Assembly: GCF_025630775.1 (NCBI RefSeq)
Contig: NZ_JAOSZE010000005.1
Span: 186,001-250,000, forward strand
Direction: 5' to 3'
Length of the DNA: 64,000 bases
Source: Actinoplanes sp. KI2
Lineage (GTDB): Bacteria > Actinomycetota > Actinomycetes > Mycobacteriales > Micromonosporaceae
Part shown: in pieces, positions 8,479-17,120 of the stretch
How the letters are laid out: each line of letters opens with the position of its first letter
How positions within the stretch are numbered: the first letter of the stretch is position 1
Program-made: the position numbers and the translations under genes
Notes under the pieces: generated by a model
What the model saw: only the letters and a program-made list of their open reading frames with translations
Databases searched by the model: none
Told to the model about the DNA's origin: nothing

Positions 8479-9240
8479 TTACCGGACCGGGTTGCCGGCC
8501 GCGCGCAGGCTGTCCTTGACCTCGCCGATGCTGAGGTCTCCGAAGTGGAAGACGCTGGCCGCCAGCACCGCGTCGGCACCCGCCGCCACGGCCGGCGGGA
8601 AGTGCCCGGCCGTGCCCGCGCCCCCGCTCGCGATGACCGGGATGTCGACCACGGCGCGGACCGCCTCGATCAGCTCGAGGTCGAACCCGGCCTTGGTGCC
8701 GTCCGAGTCCATCGAGTTCAGCAGGATCTCCCCGGCGCCCAGCTCGGCGACCGTGCGGGCCCACTCGATCGCGTCCAGCCCGGCGCTGCGCCGCCCGCCG
8801 TGTGTGGTGACCTCCCAGCCGCTGGGCTGCTCGGCGGAGCGCCGCACGTCCAGCGACAGCACCAGCACCTGGTTGCCGAACCGCTCCGCGATCTCCCGGA
8901 TCAGCTCGGGCCGCTTGATGGCCGCCGTGTTCACCCCGACCTTGTCGGCGCCGGCCCGCAGCAACACGTCCACGTCCTCGACCGAGCGGACGCCGCCACC
9001 CACGGTCAGCGGAATGAAAACACTCTCCGCGGTACGCCGCACGACATCCAGCATCGTCCCCCGGCCGTCCGACGAGGCCGTCACGTCGAGGAAGGTCAGC
9101 TCGTCCGCCCCGGCCGCGTCATAGGCGGCAGCCAGCGCCACCGGGTCACCGGCGTCGCGCAGGTCGACGAAGTTGACCCCTTTGACCACCCGCCCGTTGT
9201 CGACGTCGAGACAGGGGATCACCCGCACCGCCACAGTCAT
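8479..9240 (-). CDS. hisF: Imidazole glycerol phosphate synthase cyclase subunit HisF
   Basis: 253 aa, full length. A TIM barrel that takes ammonia from HisH and converts PRFAR to IGP and AICAR. Catalytic aspartates lie in IPCLDVDNG (D12) and [10 protein letters not shown]; phosphate-binding loops VGGGVRS and IASGGAGT are intact. Start ATG 9240. Unlike the other his genes it is separated from hisA by about 2 kb holding the divergent EamA and LysR genes, so it probably needs its own promoter. Confidence 0.97.
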   Translation of the reverse strand: MTVAVRVIPCLDVDNGRVVKGVNFVDLRDAGDPVALAAAYDAAGADELTFLDVTASSDGRGTMLDVVRRTAESVFIPLTVGGGVRSVEDVDVLLRAGADKVGVNTAAIKRPELIREIAERFGNQVLVLSLDVRRSAEQPSGWEVTTHGGRRSAGLDAIEWARTVAELGAGEILLNSMDSDGTKAGFDLELIEAVRAVVDIPVIASGGAGTAGHFPPAVAAGADAVLAASVFHFGDLSIGEVKDSLRAAGNPVR

Positions 9241-9246
9241 GCGCCC

Positions 9247-9252
9247 AGCGTA
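9247..9252 (-). promoter_or_regulatory. Possible -10 box for leaderless hisF transcript
   Basis: On the minus strand TACGCT lies 6 nt before the hisF ATG and no Shine-Dalgarno sequence is present. Leaderless mRNAs are common in actinobacteria. No good -35 is visible, so this is tentative. Confidence 0.3.
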
Positions 9253-9365
9253 GTAACCCACCCGGCCGCCGACCCGCGCCGGGGACGAGGATCACGCGCC
9301 CGCACCACTCCGGCCGCCCCGACCCTGACGGAGTGTCCCGCACGCTGCCGGGTCGGGTGCGCGGT

Positions 9366-9478
9366 GGTCTTGGGCCGGGCCCACCCGGCGGCCGGGGTCG
9401 GGGAGCTTGGTGCAGTTAGCGGCCCTGGCACGCCGGGGACTCGGCCGGGGCTCGTACGGTCGAAGCAGCGGAAGCGAA
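9366..9478 (-). repeat. Intergenic repeat element, copy 2
   Basis: Reverse-oriented copy of 4286-4396, with a 35-bp identical block at 9366-9400. Here the element overlaps the 3' end of the EamA gene: the last 19 or so sense codons of that gene and its TAA stop (9416-9418) lie inside the repeat. The rest occupies the gap before hisF. Confidence 0.9.
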
Positions 9479-10336
9479 AGTCGGAGCCGGACGGTCGCGG
9501 GTCAGCCCGAGCAGGATGCCGCCGACCACCAGGGCACCGCCGAGCACGTCGACCACCGTGAGGTGCTCGCCGAGCGCCAGGGCGGCCGAGGCCAGGCCGA
9601 AGAACGGGACGAGCATCGAGAACGGGGCCACGGTGGCGGCGCCGTAGCGGCGGAGCAGGAAGCCCCAGGCCGCGAAGCCGGCGAGGGTCGAGACCAGGGC
9701 GACGTAGAGCACCGCCAGGACGGCCTGGGCGTCGACGGCGCGCAGCGCGGCGAGGTCGGCCCGCGGGCCGTCGACCAGCAGTGAGAGCACGATCAGCGGG
9801 ACCGACGCGACGGCGCTCACCCAGACCATGAAGCGCAGGGTGTCGGGTGGGGCGGCCGTGCGGGTGACGATGTTGGACAGGCCCCAGGCGGCGGCCGCCG
9901 CGATGATCAGCAGGAAGGCGCCGAGGCCGGCGGTCATGCCGGTGGCCACCACCGCGATGCCGGCCAGGGCGACCAGCAGGCCGATCAGCTGGATGCGGCG
10001 GGGGCGTTCGCGCAGCAGCAGGGCCGCGAAGAGGACCGTGAAGATCGGTTGGCTCTGCAGGACCAGCGAGCTGAGGCCGGCCGGCATCCCGGCGGCCATG
10101 CCGGCGAACAGCAGGGTGAACTTGACCACGCCGAGGATCAGGCCGGTCGCGACGATCCAGCGCCACGGCACCTGCGGACGGCCGACGAAGAACAGCGCCG
10201 GGAACGCGGCGACGGTGAAGCGCAGCGCGTTGAACATCAGCGGCGGGAAGTGGTCGAGGCCGGTCTCGATGGCGACGAAGTTGACGCCCCAGATCGCCAT
10301 GACGGCCACGGCGAGCGCTACATCCCTCGGTTTCAT
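9416..10336 (-). CDS. EamA/DMT-family transporter
   Basis: 306 aa with about ten hydrophobic segments arranged as two five-helix EamA repeats (first: VALAVAVMAIWGVNFVAIET; second: ILSLLVDG onward to VLGGALVVGGILLGLTRDR). Drug/metabolite transporters of this kind export amino acids or other metabolites; substrate unknown. Start ATG 10336. The last residues (STVRAPAESPACQGR) are encoded by the intergenic repeat and are probably not part of the conserved fold. It is divergent from a LysR gene that probably controls it. Confidence 0.9.
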   Translation of the reverse strand: MKPRDVALAVAVMAIWGVNFVAIETGLDHFPPLMFNALRFTVAAFPALFFVGRPQVPWRWIVATGLILGVVKFTLLFAGMAAGMPAGLSSLVLQSQPIFTVLFAALLLRERPRRIQLIGLLVALAGIAVVATGMTAGLGAFLLIIAAAAAWGLSNIVTRTAAPPDTLRFMVWVSAVASVPLIVLSLLVDGPRADLAALRAVDAQAVLAVLYVALVSTLAGFAAWGFLLRRYGAATVAPFSMLVPFFGLASAALALGEHLTVVDVLGGALVVGGILLGLTRDRPAPTFASAASTVRAPAESPACQGR

Positions 10337-10364
10337 CACCTGATCGTGACCGGCGCAAACCTTA

Positions 10365-10383
10365 AGCACCATCGAATAGTGCT
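10365..10383. promoter_or_regulatory. Candidate LysR-type operator
   Basis: AGCAC-N9-GTGCT, an interrupted palindrome in the 71-bp gap between the divergent eamA and lysR genes. The size and place fit a LysR-type recognition site. Confidence 0.5.
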
Positions 10384-10407
10384 GCATCGAGCATGTAGGG
10401 TCGCTAC

Positions 10408-11331
10408 ATGATTGACCTGGGCCGCCTGCGCGCCCTGCACGCCGTGGCCAGCTACAAGACGGTGCTGGCCGCCGGCGAGGCGCTGCACTGCACCCCGTCG
10501 GCGGTCTCCCAGCAGCTGGCCAAGCTGGAGCGGGAGACCGGCATCACCCTGGTCGAGAAGGACGGGCGCGGCCTGCGGCTCACCGAGGCCGGCCGGCTGC
10601 TGGCCCAGCACGCCGAGCGGGTCCTGGCCACGGTCGGCGAGGCGGAGGCGGCGCTCGCCGCGCATCGGGACACGGTGGTCGGCCGGCTCACCGTGGTCGC
10701 GTTCGCCACCGCCTGCCGGGCCCTGCTGCCGTGGGCGCTGCACAAGCTCGCGGCCGATCATCCGCAACTGTCCACCGGGCTGATCGAGGCGAACCCGCAC
10801 GAGGGCCTGGAGGCGCTGCACCGCGGGCACGTCGACCTCGCCGTGCTGGACGACTGGCCCGAGGTGGCGCTGCGCTACCCGCCCGGCATCGCGCACGTGG
10901 AACTGGGCTGGGACGTGGCCGACCTGATCGTGCCGAGCGGGCACCGACTGCGCGACACGACGACGCTGGCCGAGATCGGGGACGAGCGGTGGATCTCGGC
11001 GAAGACCGGGGACATCTGCCGCGAGTGGCTGGTCCGGGTGCTGCCGGGGGTGCAGCCGGATTTCCACGTCGGGGAGTTCGAGACGCAGTTGACGCTGATC
11101 GCTGCCGGGCTCGGGGTGGCGATCATCCCGCGGCTGGCCCGGCCGGCGCTGCTACCCGATGGCGTCCGGATTGTTGGGATAGATCCGGCACCAAGACGCC
11201 GCGTCGTGATCGCTTGGCGGGAAGCCGCCGCGGCCCGCCCGGCGATCAAGGCCGCCGAGCGGGCGCTGCGGGAGTCCTGGGCTCAGGCCAGCGCGGCCAG
11301 GGCCTCGCGCACGGTGAACGCCCCGGCGTAG
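10408..11331 (+). CDS. LysR-family transcriptional regulator
   Basis: 307 aa from ATG 10408. The N-terminal helix-turn-helix ([40 protein letters not shown]) is followed by a periplasmic-binding-type effector domain (residues ~90-290). It probably controls the divergent EamA exporter. The 3' end overlaps the convergent hisA gene by 49 bp, so the last ~16 residues are encoded antisense to the hisA C-terminus. This is unusual between unrelated genes and fits insertion into an existing his operon. Confidence 0.92.
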   Translation: MIDLGRLRALHAVASYKTVLAAGEALHCTPSAVSQQLAKLERETGITLVEKDGRGLRLTEAGRLLAQHAERVLATVGEAEAALAAHRDTVVGRLTVVAFATACRALLPWALHKLAADHPQLSTGLIEANPHEGLEALHRGHVDLAVLDDWPEVALRYPPGIAHVELGWDVADLIVPSGHRLRDTTTLAEIGDERWISAKTGDICREWLVRVLPGVQPDFHVGEFETQLTLIAAGLGVAIIPRLARPALLPDGVRIVGIDPAPRRRVVIAWREAAAARPAIKAAERALRESWAQASAARASRTVNAPA

Positions 11332-12002
11332 AGCGCCTTCCCGGCGATCACGCCCTCCACCCCGGCCGCCTCCAGCGGCTTCAGCACGCGCAGATCGTCC
11401 AGCTTGGACACGCCGCCGCTCGCGATGATCGGCTTGTCGGTGGCCGCGCACACCTCGCGGAGCAGATCCAGGTTGGGGCCGCGCATCATGCCGTCCTTGG
11501 TGATGTCGGTGACGACGTACCGCGCGGCGCCCGCCTTGTCGAGCCGGGCCAGCACCTCGTACAGGTCGCCGCCGTCACGGGTCCAGCCGCGGGCCGACAG
11601 GGTACGGCCCCGCACGTCGAGCCCTATCGCCACGCGGTCGCCGTACTCGGCGCAGACCCTGTCACACCACTGCGGGTCCTCGAGCGCGGCGGTGCCGATG
11701 TTGACCCGGGCCGCGCCGGTCGCCAACGCCCGGGTCAGCGACTCGTCGTCCCGGATGCCGCCGGACAGCTCGACCTGCACGTCGAGCCGGCCGACCACGT
11801 CGGCGAGCAGGTCGGCATTGGAGCCACGGCCGAAGGCCGCGTCCAGGTCGACCAGGTGCACCCACTCGGCGCCGTCGTTCTGCCAGGCGAGCGCGGCCTC
11901 GAGCGGGTCGCCGTAGGAGGTCTCCGAGCCGGCGGCGCCCTGGACGAGGCGTACCGCCTGGCCGTCGGCGACGTCGACGGCCGGGAGCAGGGTCAGTGTC
12001 AC
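11283..12002 (-). CDS. priA: Phosphoribosyl isomerase HisA/PriA
   Basis: 239 aa TIM barrel. It isomerises ProFAR to PRFAR in histidine synthesis. In actinobacteria the same enzyme (PriA) often also does the TrpF step. Catalytic aspartates: D10 in [10 protein letters not shown] and the Asp of VVTDITKDG. Phosphate loops ELSGGIRDD and IASGGVSK are present. GTG start at 12002 with AAGGAGAG 6-8 nt upstream. Whether a separate trpF exists elsewhere cannot be seen, so the dual role is inferred from taxonomy. Confidence 0.95.
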   Translation of the reverse strand: MTLTLLPAVDVADGQAVRLVQGAAGSETSYGDPLEAALAWQNDGAEWVHLVDLDAAFGRGSNADLLADVVGRLDVQVELSGGIRDDESLTRALATGAARVNIGTAALEDPQWCDRVCAEYGDRVAIGLDVRGRTLSARGWTRDGGDLYEVLARLDKAGAARYVVTDITKDGMMRGPNLDLLREVCAATDKPIIASGGVSKLDDLRVLKPLEAAGVEGVIAGKALYAGAFTVREALAALA

Positions 12003-12014
12003 GGAAACTCTCCT

Positions 12015-12332
12015 TTATGCGCGCTTGCCGAGGATCAGGACGACCAGGGCCGGCAGGGCCATGACGATCACGATGGTGAGCACGACGCGAAGCGCGAGAT
12101 CCGGCACCAGCAGCCAGACCGCGGCCGCGGCGACCAGCGGCACCAGCACGATGCCGATCCGCTGGCCGCGGCTGCGCCGGTAGATCCGTCCCGGCCGGCC
12201 GACCCGCGGGGTGAGGCGCTTGACCAGGACGCGACGCCGCTGCCGGCGGGCCACCTTGCGGGCCCGGGCCACCTTTTCCCGCTCCAGCACGGCGAGCCGC
12301 TCGGCGCGGCGTCGGGCACGCTCCTTGGACAC
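12015..12332 (-). CDS. Small basic membrane protein in his operon
   Basis: 105 aa. A highly basic N-terminal half (RARRRAERLAVLEREKVARA, then ARRQRRRVLVKRL) is followed by two hydrophobic helices (IGIVLVPLVAAAAVWLLV and VVLTIVIVMALPALVVLIL). GTG start at 12332, 7 bp inside the gap after the hisH stop. Function unknown. It sits tightly between hisH and hisA, so it is cotranscribed with them. Confidence 0.8.
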   Translation of the reverse strand: MSKERARRRAERLAVLEREKVARARKVARRQRRRVLVKRLTPRVGRPGRIYRRSRGQRIGIVLVPLVAAAAVWLLVPDLALRVVLTIVIVMALPALVVLILGKRA

Positions 12333-12338
12333 CGGTCG

Positions 12339-12959
12339 CTACAGCCCGGCGACCCAGTTGCGCAGCAGCGCGAACCCGGCATCCGCGGACTTCTCCGGGT
12401 GGAACTGCGCGACGGCGAGACTGCCGAGCTCGACCGCGGCCGCGAAGGGCTCGTCGTGGCTCGCGGTGGTCACCTTGGCGCCGGCTTTCCGCAAAACATC
12501 AAGGTCCGAGGCCGCGTACGAGTGGACGAAGTAGAAGCGGGTCTTTTCGTCGACCCCGGCGAACAAATCGGAATTGTCGGGAATGCTCACGGTGTTCCAA
12601 CCCATGTGCGGGATGCGCTCGGCGTGCAGCTTGGTCACCACGCCGGGCAGCAGGCCCAGGCCCTTGGTCTCGACCCCGTGCTCGACGCCCGAGTCGAAGA
12701 AGATCTGCATGCCCACGCAGACGCCCAGGGTCGGCTTACCGGCTCGGACCCGCTCGGCGATCATCGGACCGGCGCCCAGCTCCTCGATGCCGGCCATGCA
12801 CGCCGCATACGCCCCCACGCCCGGCACGAACAGCCCATCGGCGGCCGCCGCAGCGTCCAGGTCGCTGGTCACCACCACGTCCACGCCGGTGCGAGCCACG
12901 GCCCGCTCCGCCGAGCGCAGGTTGCCCGACCCGTAGTCGAGCACCACCACCTTGGTCAT
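12339..12959 (-). CDS. hisH: Imidazole glycerol phosphate synthase glutaminase subunit HisH
   Basis: 206 aa class I glutamine amidotransferase that supplies ammonia to HisF. The catalytic triad is visible: Cys in TLGVCVGMQIFF, His and Glu in VAQFHPEKS. The N-terminus VVVLDYGSGNLRS is typical. ATG 12959 overlaps the stop of the upstream 50-aa ORF (ATGA), indicating translational coupling. Confidence 0.96.
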   Translation of the reverse strand: MTKVVVLDYGSGNLRSAERAVARTGVDVVVTSDLDAAAAADGLFVPGVGAYAACMAGIEELGAGPMIAERVRAGKPTLGVCVGMQIFFDSGVEHGVETKGLGLLPGVVTKLHAERIPHMGWNTVSIPDNSDLFAGVDEKTRFYFVHSYAASDLDVLRKAGAKVTTASHDEPFAAAVELGSLAVAQFHPEKSADAGFALLRNWVAGL

Positions 12960-13108
12960 GACGGCAGCAACCAGGCGATGCCGCCCGCGGCGGCCAGCGC
13001 CGCGAGCACCCCGACCACGGCCACGCTGAACTTCGTCGCGCCCGACTTGATCAGCTGCACGACCCCGCCGACCAGAAAGCCGGCCACGATGAACAGCACG
13101 ATCGCCAT
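12956..13108 (-). CDS. 50-aa membrane protein between hisB and hisH
   Basis: Short ORF from ATG 13108 to TGA 12956-12958. [20 protein letters not shown] forms one membrane helix and VAVVGVLAALAAAGGIAWLL a second; a short basic loop (KSGATK) joins them. Its ATG overlaps the hisB stop (TGATG) and its stop overlaps the hisH start (ATGA), so both ends are translationally coupled, which argues that it is a real gene. Function unknown. Confidence 0.75.
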   Translation of the reverse strand: MAIVLFIVAGFLVGGVVQLIKSGATKFSVAVVGVLAALAAAGGIAWLLPS

Positions 13109-13719
13109 CAGAGCACGCCCTTCGTCGAGGGCAGCGCGCCGGCGTTCCGCGGGTCGATCTCGACCGCCTCGCGCAGCGCCCGGGCGAACGCCTTGAACTG
13201 CGCCTCCACCACGTGGTGAGCGTCCGGCTTGCCGCCGTCGCGGGCCGCGCGCAGCACGCTCACGTGCAGTGTCACCTTGGCGGCGAAGCCGAACGACTCG
13301 AAGATGTGCCGGGTCATGCTGGTCGGGTAGACCGGGCCGATGTACGGCGCCAGCTCCGGCTCGTCGTGCACCACGTACGGCCGGCCGGACAGGTCGACCG
13401 CCGCCCGGCAGAGCACCTCGTCCATCGGGATGGTGGCCGAGCCGTACCGCCGGATGCCGGCCTTGTCGCCCAGCGCCTGGGCGAACGCCTCGCCCAGCGC
13501 GATGGCCGTGTCCTCCATCGTGTGGTGCGCGTCGATCTCGAGATCGCCCTCGGTGCGCACCGTCAGATCGAAGCCGCCGTGCTTGGCGAGCTGGTTGAGC
13601 ATGTGGTCGTAGAAGCCGACCCCGGTGCTGAGGTCGCCCTGGCCGGTGCCGTCGAGGTCGATCCCGACGAGGACCTTGGTCTCCTTGGTGACGCGCTCCA
13701 CGCGCGCGATGCGACTCAT
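13108..13719 (-). CDS. hisB: Imidazoleglycerol-phosphate dehydratase HisB
   Basis: 203 aa monofunctional IGPD: dehydrates IGP to imidazole acetol phosphate with Mn. Metal-binding histidine motifs [14 protein letters not shown] and [17 protein letters not shown] are intact, and [20 protein letters not shown] is the family signature. Start ATG 13719 overlaps the hisC stop (ATGA). It is not fused to a phosphatase, as expected outside the enterobacteria. Confidence 0.97.
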   Translation of the reverse strand: MSRIARVERVTKETKVLVGIDLDGTGQGDLSTGVGFYDHMLNQLAKHGGFDLTVRTEGDLEIDAHHTMEDTAIALGEAFAQALGDKAGIRRYGSATIPMDEVLCRAAVDLSGRPYVVHDEPELAPYIGPVYPTSMTRHIFESFGFAAKVTLHVSVLRAARDGGKPDAHHVVEAQFKAFARALREAVEIDPRNAGALPSTKGVL

Positions 13720-14777
13720 GTCAGGGCCTCCAGGAAAGCGTCGGTCTCCGCGGGGGTGCCGGCCGTGACGCGCAGCCAGCCGGGCAGGCCGACGTCGCGG
13801 ACCAGCACACCCCGGTCGAGCAGCCGCCGCCAAGCGATTTTCTGGTCGCCACCCACCTCGAACAGCACGAAGTTGGCGTCGCTGTCGGCCACCTTGTGCC
13901 CGGCGCGGCGCAGCTCCCGGACGATCCGGTCGCGCTGCTCCTTGATCGCCTCGACCGTCGCGAGCAGGGCGTCGCGTTGCGCCAGTGCCGCCCGCGCGGC
14001 CGCCTGGGTCAGGGAGCTCAGGTGGTACGGGAGACGCACCAGCTGAACGGCGTCGACCACGGCCGGATGCGCCGCGAGATAGCCGAGCCGGCCGCCCGCG
14101 AACCCGAACGCCTTGCTCATCGTCCGGGTCACCACCAGCCGCGGGTGGTCCGCGATCAGGCCGAGCGCGCTCGGCGTGCCCGCCCGGGCGAACTCCGCGT
14201 ACGCCTCGTCGACGACCACCATGCCGCGCGCGCTCGCCAGCACCTCGGCGATCACGCCGGGGTCCAGCGCGGTGCCGGTCGGGTTGTTCGGGGAGCAGAG
14301 GAACACCAGGTCGGGGTCGTTCAGCGCGATCTGCTCGCGGGCCGCCGCCGGGGTCAGCCCGAAGTCGGGGCCGCGCAGCGCCCCGATCCAGCGGGTGCCG
14401 GTGCCCTGGGCCAGCAGCGGATGCATCGAGTACGACGGGCCGAAGCCGAGCGCCGACCGGCCCGGCCCGGCGAACGCCTGGAGCAGCTGCTGCTGCACCT
14501 CGTTGGACCCGTTGGCGGCCCACACCTGCGCCGCGGTCAGGCCGTGCCCGAGGTAGTCGGCCAGGTCGGTGCGCAGCGCCACCGCGTCCCGGTCGGGGTA
14601 GCGGTTGAGGTCGCTCAGCTCCGCCTGCAGCGCCTTGGCGATCGCGTCGGTGACCTCCTCCGGCAGGGGGTACGAGTTTTCGTTGGTGTTCAGCCGGACC
14701 GGGACGTCGAGCTGCGGCGCGCCGTACGGCGTCTTGCCCCGCAGATCCTCCCGGATGGGCAGGTCGTCGATATTCAC
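13716..14777 (-). CDS. hisC: Histidinol-phosphate aminotransferase HisC
   Basis: 353 aa fold-type I PLP enzyme that transaminates imidazole acetol phosphate with glutamate. PLP-binding text: [18 protein letters not shown], and the Schiff-base lysine in [17 protein letters not shown]. The substrate-binding N-terminus [16 protein letters not shown] is typical of HisC. GTG start at 14777, overlapping the hisD stop by 4 bp (GTGA). Confidence 0.96.
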   Translation of the reverse strand: MNIDDLPIREDLRGKTPYGAPQLDVPVRLNTNENSYPLPEEVTDAIAKALQAELSDLNRYPDRDAVALRTDLADYLGHGLTAAQVWAANGSNEVQQQLLQAFAGPGRSALGFGPSYSMHPLLAQGTGTRWIGALRGPDFGLTPAAAREQIALNDPDLVFLCSPNNPTGTALDPGVIAEVLASARGMVVVDEAYAEFARAGTPSALGLIADHPRLVVTRTMSKAFGFAGGRLGYLAAHPAVVDAVQLVRLPYHLSSLTQAAARAALAQRDALLATVEAIKEQRDRIVRELRRAGHKVADSDANFVLFEVGGDQKIAWRRLLDRGVLVRDVGLPGWLRVTAGTPAETDAFLEALT

Positions 14778-16084
14778 CCCTCGAACCTCACCTTCACGGC
14801 ATCGCCGTGCGCCGGCAGGTCCTCAGCGGTGGCCAGCGCCACCACGTGGCCGGCCACGTCGCGGAGGGCGGCCTCGTCGTACTCCACGACGTGGATGCCG
14901 CGCAGGAACGACTGCACCGACAGCCCCGACGAGTGCCGCGCGCAGCCGGCGGTCGGCAGCACGTGGTTGGACCCGGCCGCGTAGTCGCCCAGCGACACCG
15001 GCGACCAGGCGCCCACGAAGATCGCGCCGGCGTTGCGGACCCGCATGGCCCACTGCCGCGCATCCCGCGTCTGGATCTCCAGGTGCTCCGCCGCGTACGC
15101 GTCGACCACGCGCAGGCCCTGCTCGAGGTCGTCCACCAGCACGACGCCGGACTGCTCCCCGGTCAGCGCGGCCAGCACCCGCTGCTCGTGCTTGGTCGAC
15201 GCCACCTGCCGGGTCAGCTCCGCCTCGACCGCGGCGACCAGCGCCTCGGAGTCGGTGACCAGCACGGACGCCGCCAGCGGGTCGTGCTCGGCCTGGCTGA
15301 TCAGGTCGGCCGCGACGTGCCGCGGGTCGGCCGTCTCGTCGGCGAGGATCGCGATCTCGGTCGGGCCGGCCTCGGCGTCGATCCCCACCACGCCCTGCAG
15401 CAGGCGTTTCGCCGCGGTGACCCAGACGTTCCCCGGGCCGGTGATGATGTCGACCGGCTCGCAACGGTCGTCCTCGGACGCCCCGTCCGAGCCGTAGCCC
15501 AGCATCGCGATCGCCTGCGCGCCGCCGACCCCGTAGACCTCGTCGACGCCGAGCAGCGCGCACGCGGCGAGAACCCGGGCGTCGGGCAGGCCGCCGTTCT
15601 CCTTCTGCGGCGGGCTGGCCACGACCAGGCCCTCGACGCCGGCCTCCTGGGCGGGCACCACGTTCATCACCACGGTCGACGGGTAGACGGCCAGGCCGCC
15701 GGGCACGTAGAGGCCGACCCGGCGCACCGGGAGCCAGCGCTCGGTGACGGTGCCGCCGTCGACCACCGTGGTCGTCACGTCCGACCGGCGCTGATCGGCG
15801 TGCACCTTGCGGGTCCGCCTGATCGACTCGAGCAGCGCGGCCTTCACCTCGGGGTCGAGGCTCTCCGCCGCGGCCGCGATCGCCTCGGCCGGCACCCGCA
15901 GCCGCTCGATCTGCACGCCGTCGAACTTCGCGGTGGCCTCGCGGATCGCGGCGAAGCCATGCTGATGGACCGCCTCGACGGTGGGTCGAATCTGCTCGAC
16001 GGCCACCGAGACGTCGAGCTGGGCACGGGGCAGCAAGCCTCGCGGATCCCGGCGGGAGCCGCGCAGGTCAGTCCGATTCAGCAC
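14774..16084 (-). CDS. hisD: Histidinol dehydrogenase HisD
   Basis: 436 aa. Zn- and NAD-dependent; oxidises L-histidinol to histidine in two steps. Signatures: [50 protein letters not shown], and [14 protein letters not shown] 16084 was chosen because the protein then begins LNRTDLRG as in other actinobacterial HisD, with GGAG just upstream; a GTG at 16129 adds 15 poorly conserved residues. First gene of the his operon. Confidence 0.96.
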   Translation of the reverse strand: MLNRTDLRGSRRDPRGLLPRAQLDVSVAVEQIRPTVEAVHQHGFAAIREATAKFDGVQIERLRVPAEAIAAAAESLDPEVKAALLESIRRTRKVHADQRRSDVTTTVVDGGTVTERWLPVRRVGLYVPGGLAVYPSTVVMNVVPAQEAGVEGLVVASPPQKENGGLPDARVLAACALLGVDEVYGVGGAQAIAMLGYGSDGASEDDRCEPVDIITGPGNVWVTAAKRLLQGVVGIDAEAGPTEIAILADETADPRHVAADLISQAEHDPLAASVLVTDSEALVAAVEAELTRQVASTKHEQRVLAALTGEQSGVVLVDDLEQGLRVVDAYAAEHLEIQTRDARQWAMRVRNAGAIFVGAWSPVSLGDYAAGSNHVLPTAGCARHSSGLSVQSFLRGIHVVEYDEAALRDVAGHVVALATAEDLPAHGDAVKVRFEG

Positions 16085-16191
16085 GGCTCCGAGTCTAGGC
16101 GGCGGCCCGTTGATCTCCTTGTCGGCCACAGCCCGGCCCAGGCCTTGGGACAGTGATCACTTACCGGATACGCGGGAGATGTACGGACGGG

Positions 16192-16219
16192 TTGACCATG
16201 GTCAGGCGGCCGATAGGCT
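16192..16219 (+). promoter_or_regulatory. Predicted promoter of LON-domain gene
   Basis: TTGACC (16192-16197), 16-nt spacer, TAGGCT (16214-16219). The GTG start at 16226 lies 6 nt after the -10 box and no ribosome site intervenes, so a leaderless transcript is predicted. Confidence 0.55.
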
Positions 16220-16225
16220 GAACGC

Positions 16226-16933
16226 GTGAGCAAGCGGCTGCCGGTGTTCCCCCTGGGTACGGTGCTGTTTCCGGGGCTCGTGCTGCCCCTGCACATCTTC
16301 GAGGAACGCTACCGGGTCCTGGTGCGCGAGCTCGTGGCGAGCCCCGAGGACGGGCCGCACGAGTTCGGCGTGGTGACGCTGCGCCGGGGTGTCGAGGCGC
16401 CGTCCCCGGAGGGCGAGGACGGCCCGGCGCCCGAGCCGCCGCCGGTGCGGGCCGAAGACCTCTACCCGGTCGGCTGCACGGCCGAGTTGCGGCAGGTCAC
16501 CGAGCTGCCGGACGGCCGCTTCGACATCATGACGGTGGGCCGCCGCCGATTCAGCATCGTCGACATCCAGCAGGGCGCCGAGCCGTACCTGACGGCCGGG
16601 GTCGAGTGGCTGCCCGACGAGTCACCCGACGAGATCGCCGCGCAGCTCGCCCCCCGGGCGCTGGCCGCGTTCCGCACCTATCTGGACCTGCTGCGCCCCG
16701 ACTCCGAGACGATCGACGCGGTCCCCGGCGACCCGACCGTCCTGTCCCACCTGATCGCGGCGACCGCCCAGCTCACCACCGACGAGCGGCAGTTGCTGCT
16801 GGCCGCGCCGGACACGGCCACCCGCCTGCGCGCCGAGCTGAAGCTGCTCAACCGCGAGGCGGGGCTGCTGGCCCGGGTGCGAGCGGTGCCGGTCCCGCTC
16901 TCCGACCTGGCCCGCCCCGCCAGCCCGAACTGA
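16226..16933 (+). CDS. LON peptidase substrate-binding domain protein
   Basis: 235 aa, made up of an N-terminal LON (PUA-like) domain without the ATPase or protease parts of Lon. Begins LPVFPLGTVLFPGLVLPLHI-FEERY, the domain hallmark, and continues with GRFDIMTVGRRRFSIV. An acidic Pro-rich insert (residues ~50-75) interrupts the domain. The stand-alone family is widespread in actinobacteria; the biochemical role is not known. GTG start directly behind a predicted promoter. Confidence 0.92.
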   Translation: MSKRLPVFPLGTVLFPGLVLPLHIFEERYRVLVRELVASPEDGPHEFGVVTLRRGVEAPSPEGEDGPAPEPPPVRAEDLYPVGCTAELRQVTELPDGRFDIMTVGRRRFSIVDIQQGAEPYLTAGVEWLPDESPDEIAAQLAPRALAAFRTYLDLLRPDSETIDAVPGDPTVLSHLIAATAQLTTDERQLLLAAPDTATRLRAELKLLNREAGLLARVRAVPVPLSDLARPASPN

Positions 16934-16939
16934 CCGCCG

Positions 16940-17093
16940 CGCCCGCTCTACGCAGATCTACGTCCCGCTCCGCGCGCCGCCGCGCCCCGCTCTGCACACC
17001 GCCGCGCCCCGCTCTGCACAGCGCCGCGCCCCGCTCCGCGCTCCGCCGCGCCCCGCTCCGCGCTCCGCCGCGCCCCGCTCCGCGCACTGCCGC
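16940..17093. repeat. 22-bp tandem repeat (minisatellite)
   Basis: Six head-to-tail 22-bp units starting at 16962, 16984, 17006, 17028, 17050 and 17072, with a more degenerate unit before them (~16940). Unit core GCCCCGCTCYGCRC followed by NCCGCCGC. The period is not a multiple of three and the stretch lies between two convergent genes, so it is noncoding. Units 4 and 5 are identical, a sign of recent copy-number change. Confidence 0.93.
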
Positions 17094-17120
17094 GCCCGGT
17101 GGCCGCACCGACCGGCCGGG

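Noticed and set aside
16940..17093. CRISPR array
   Set aside because: 22-bp units are directly adjacent, without unique spacers, and no cas genes are near.
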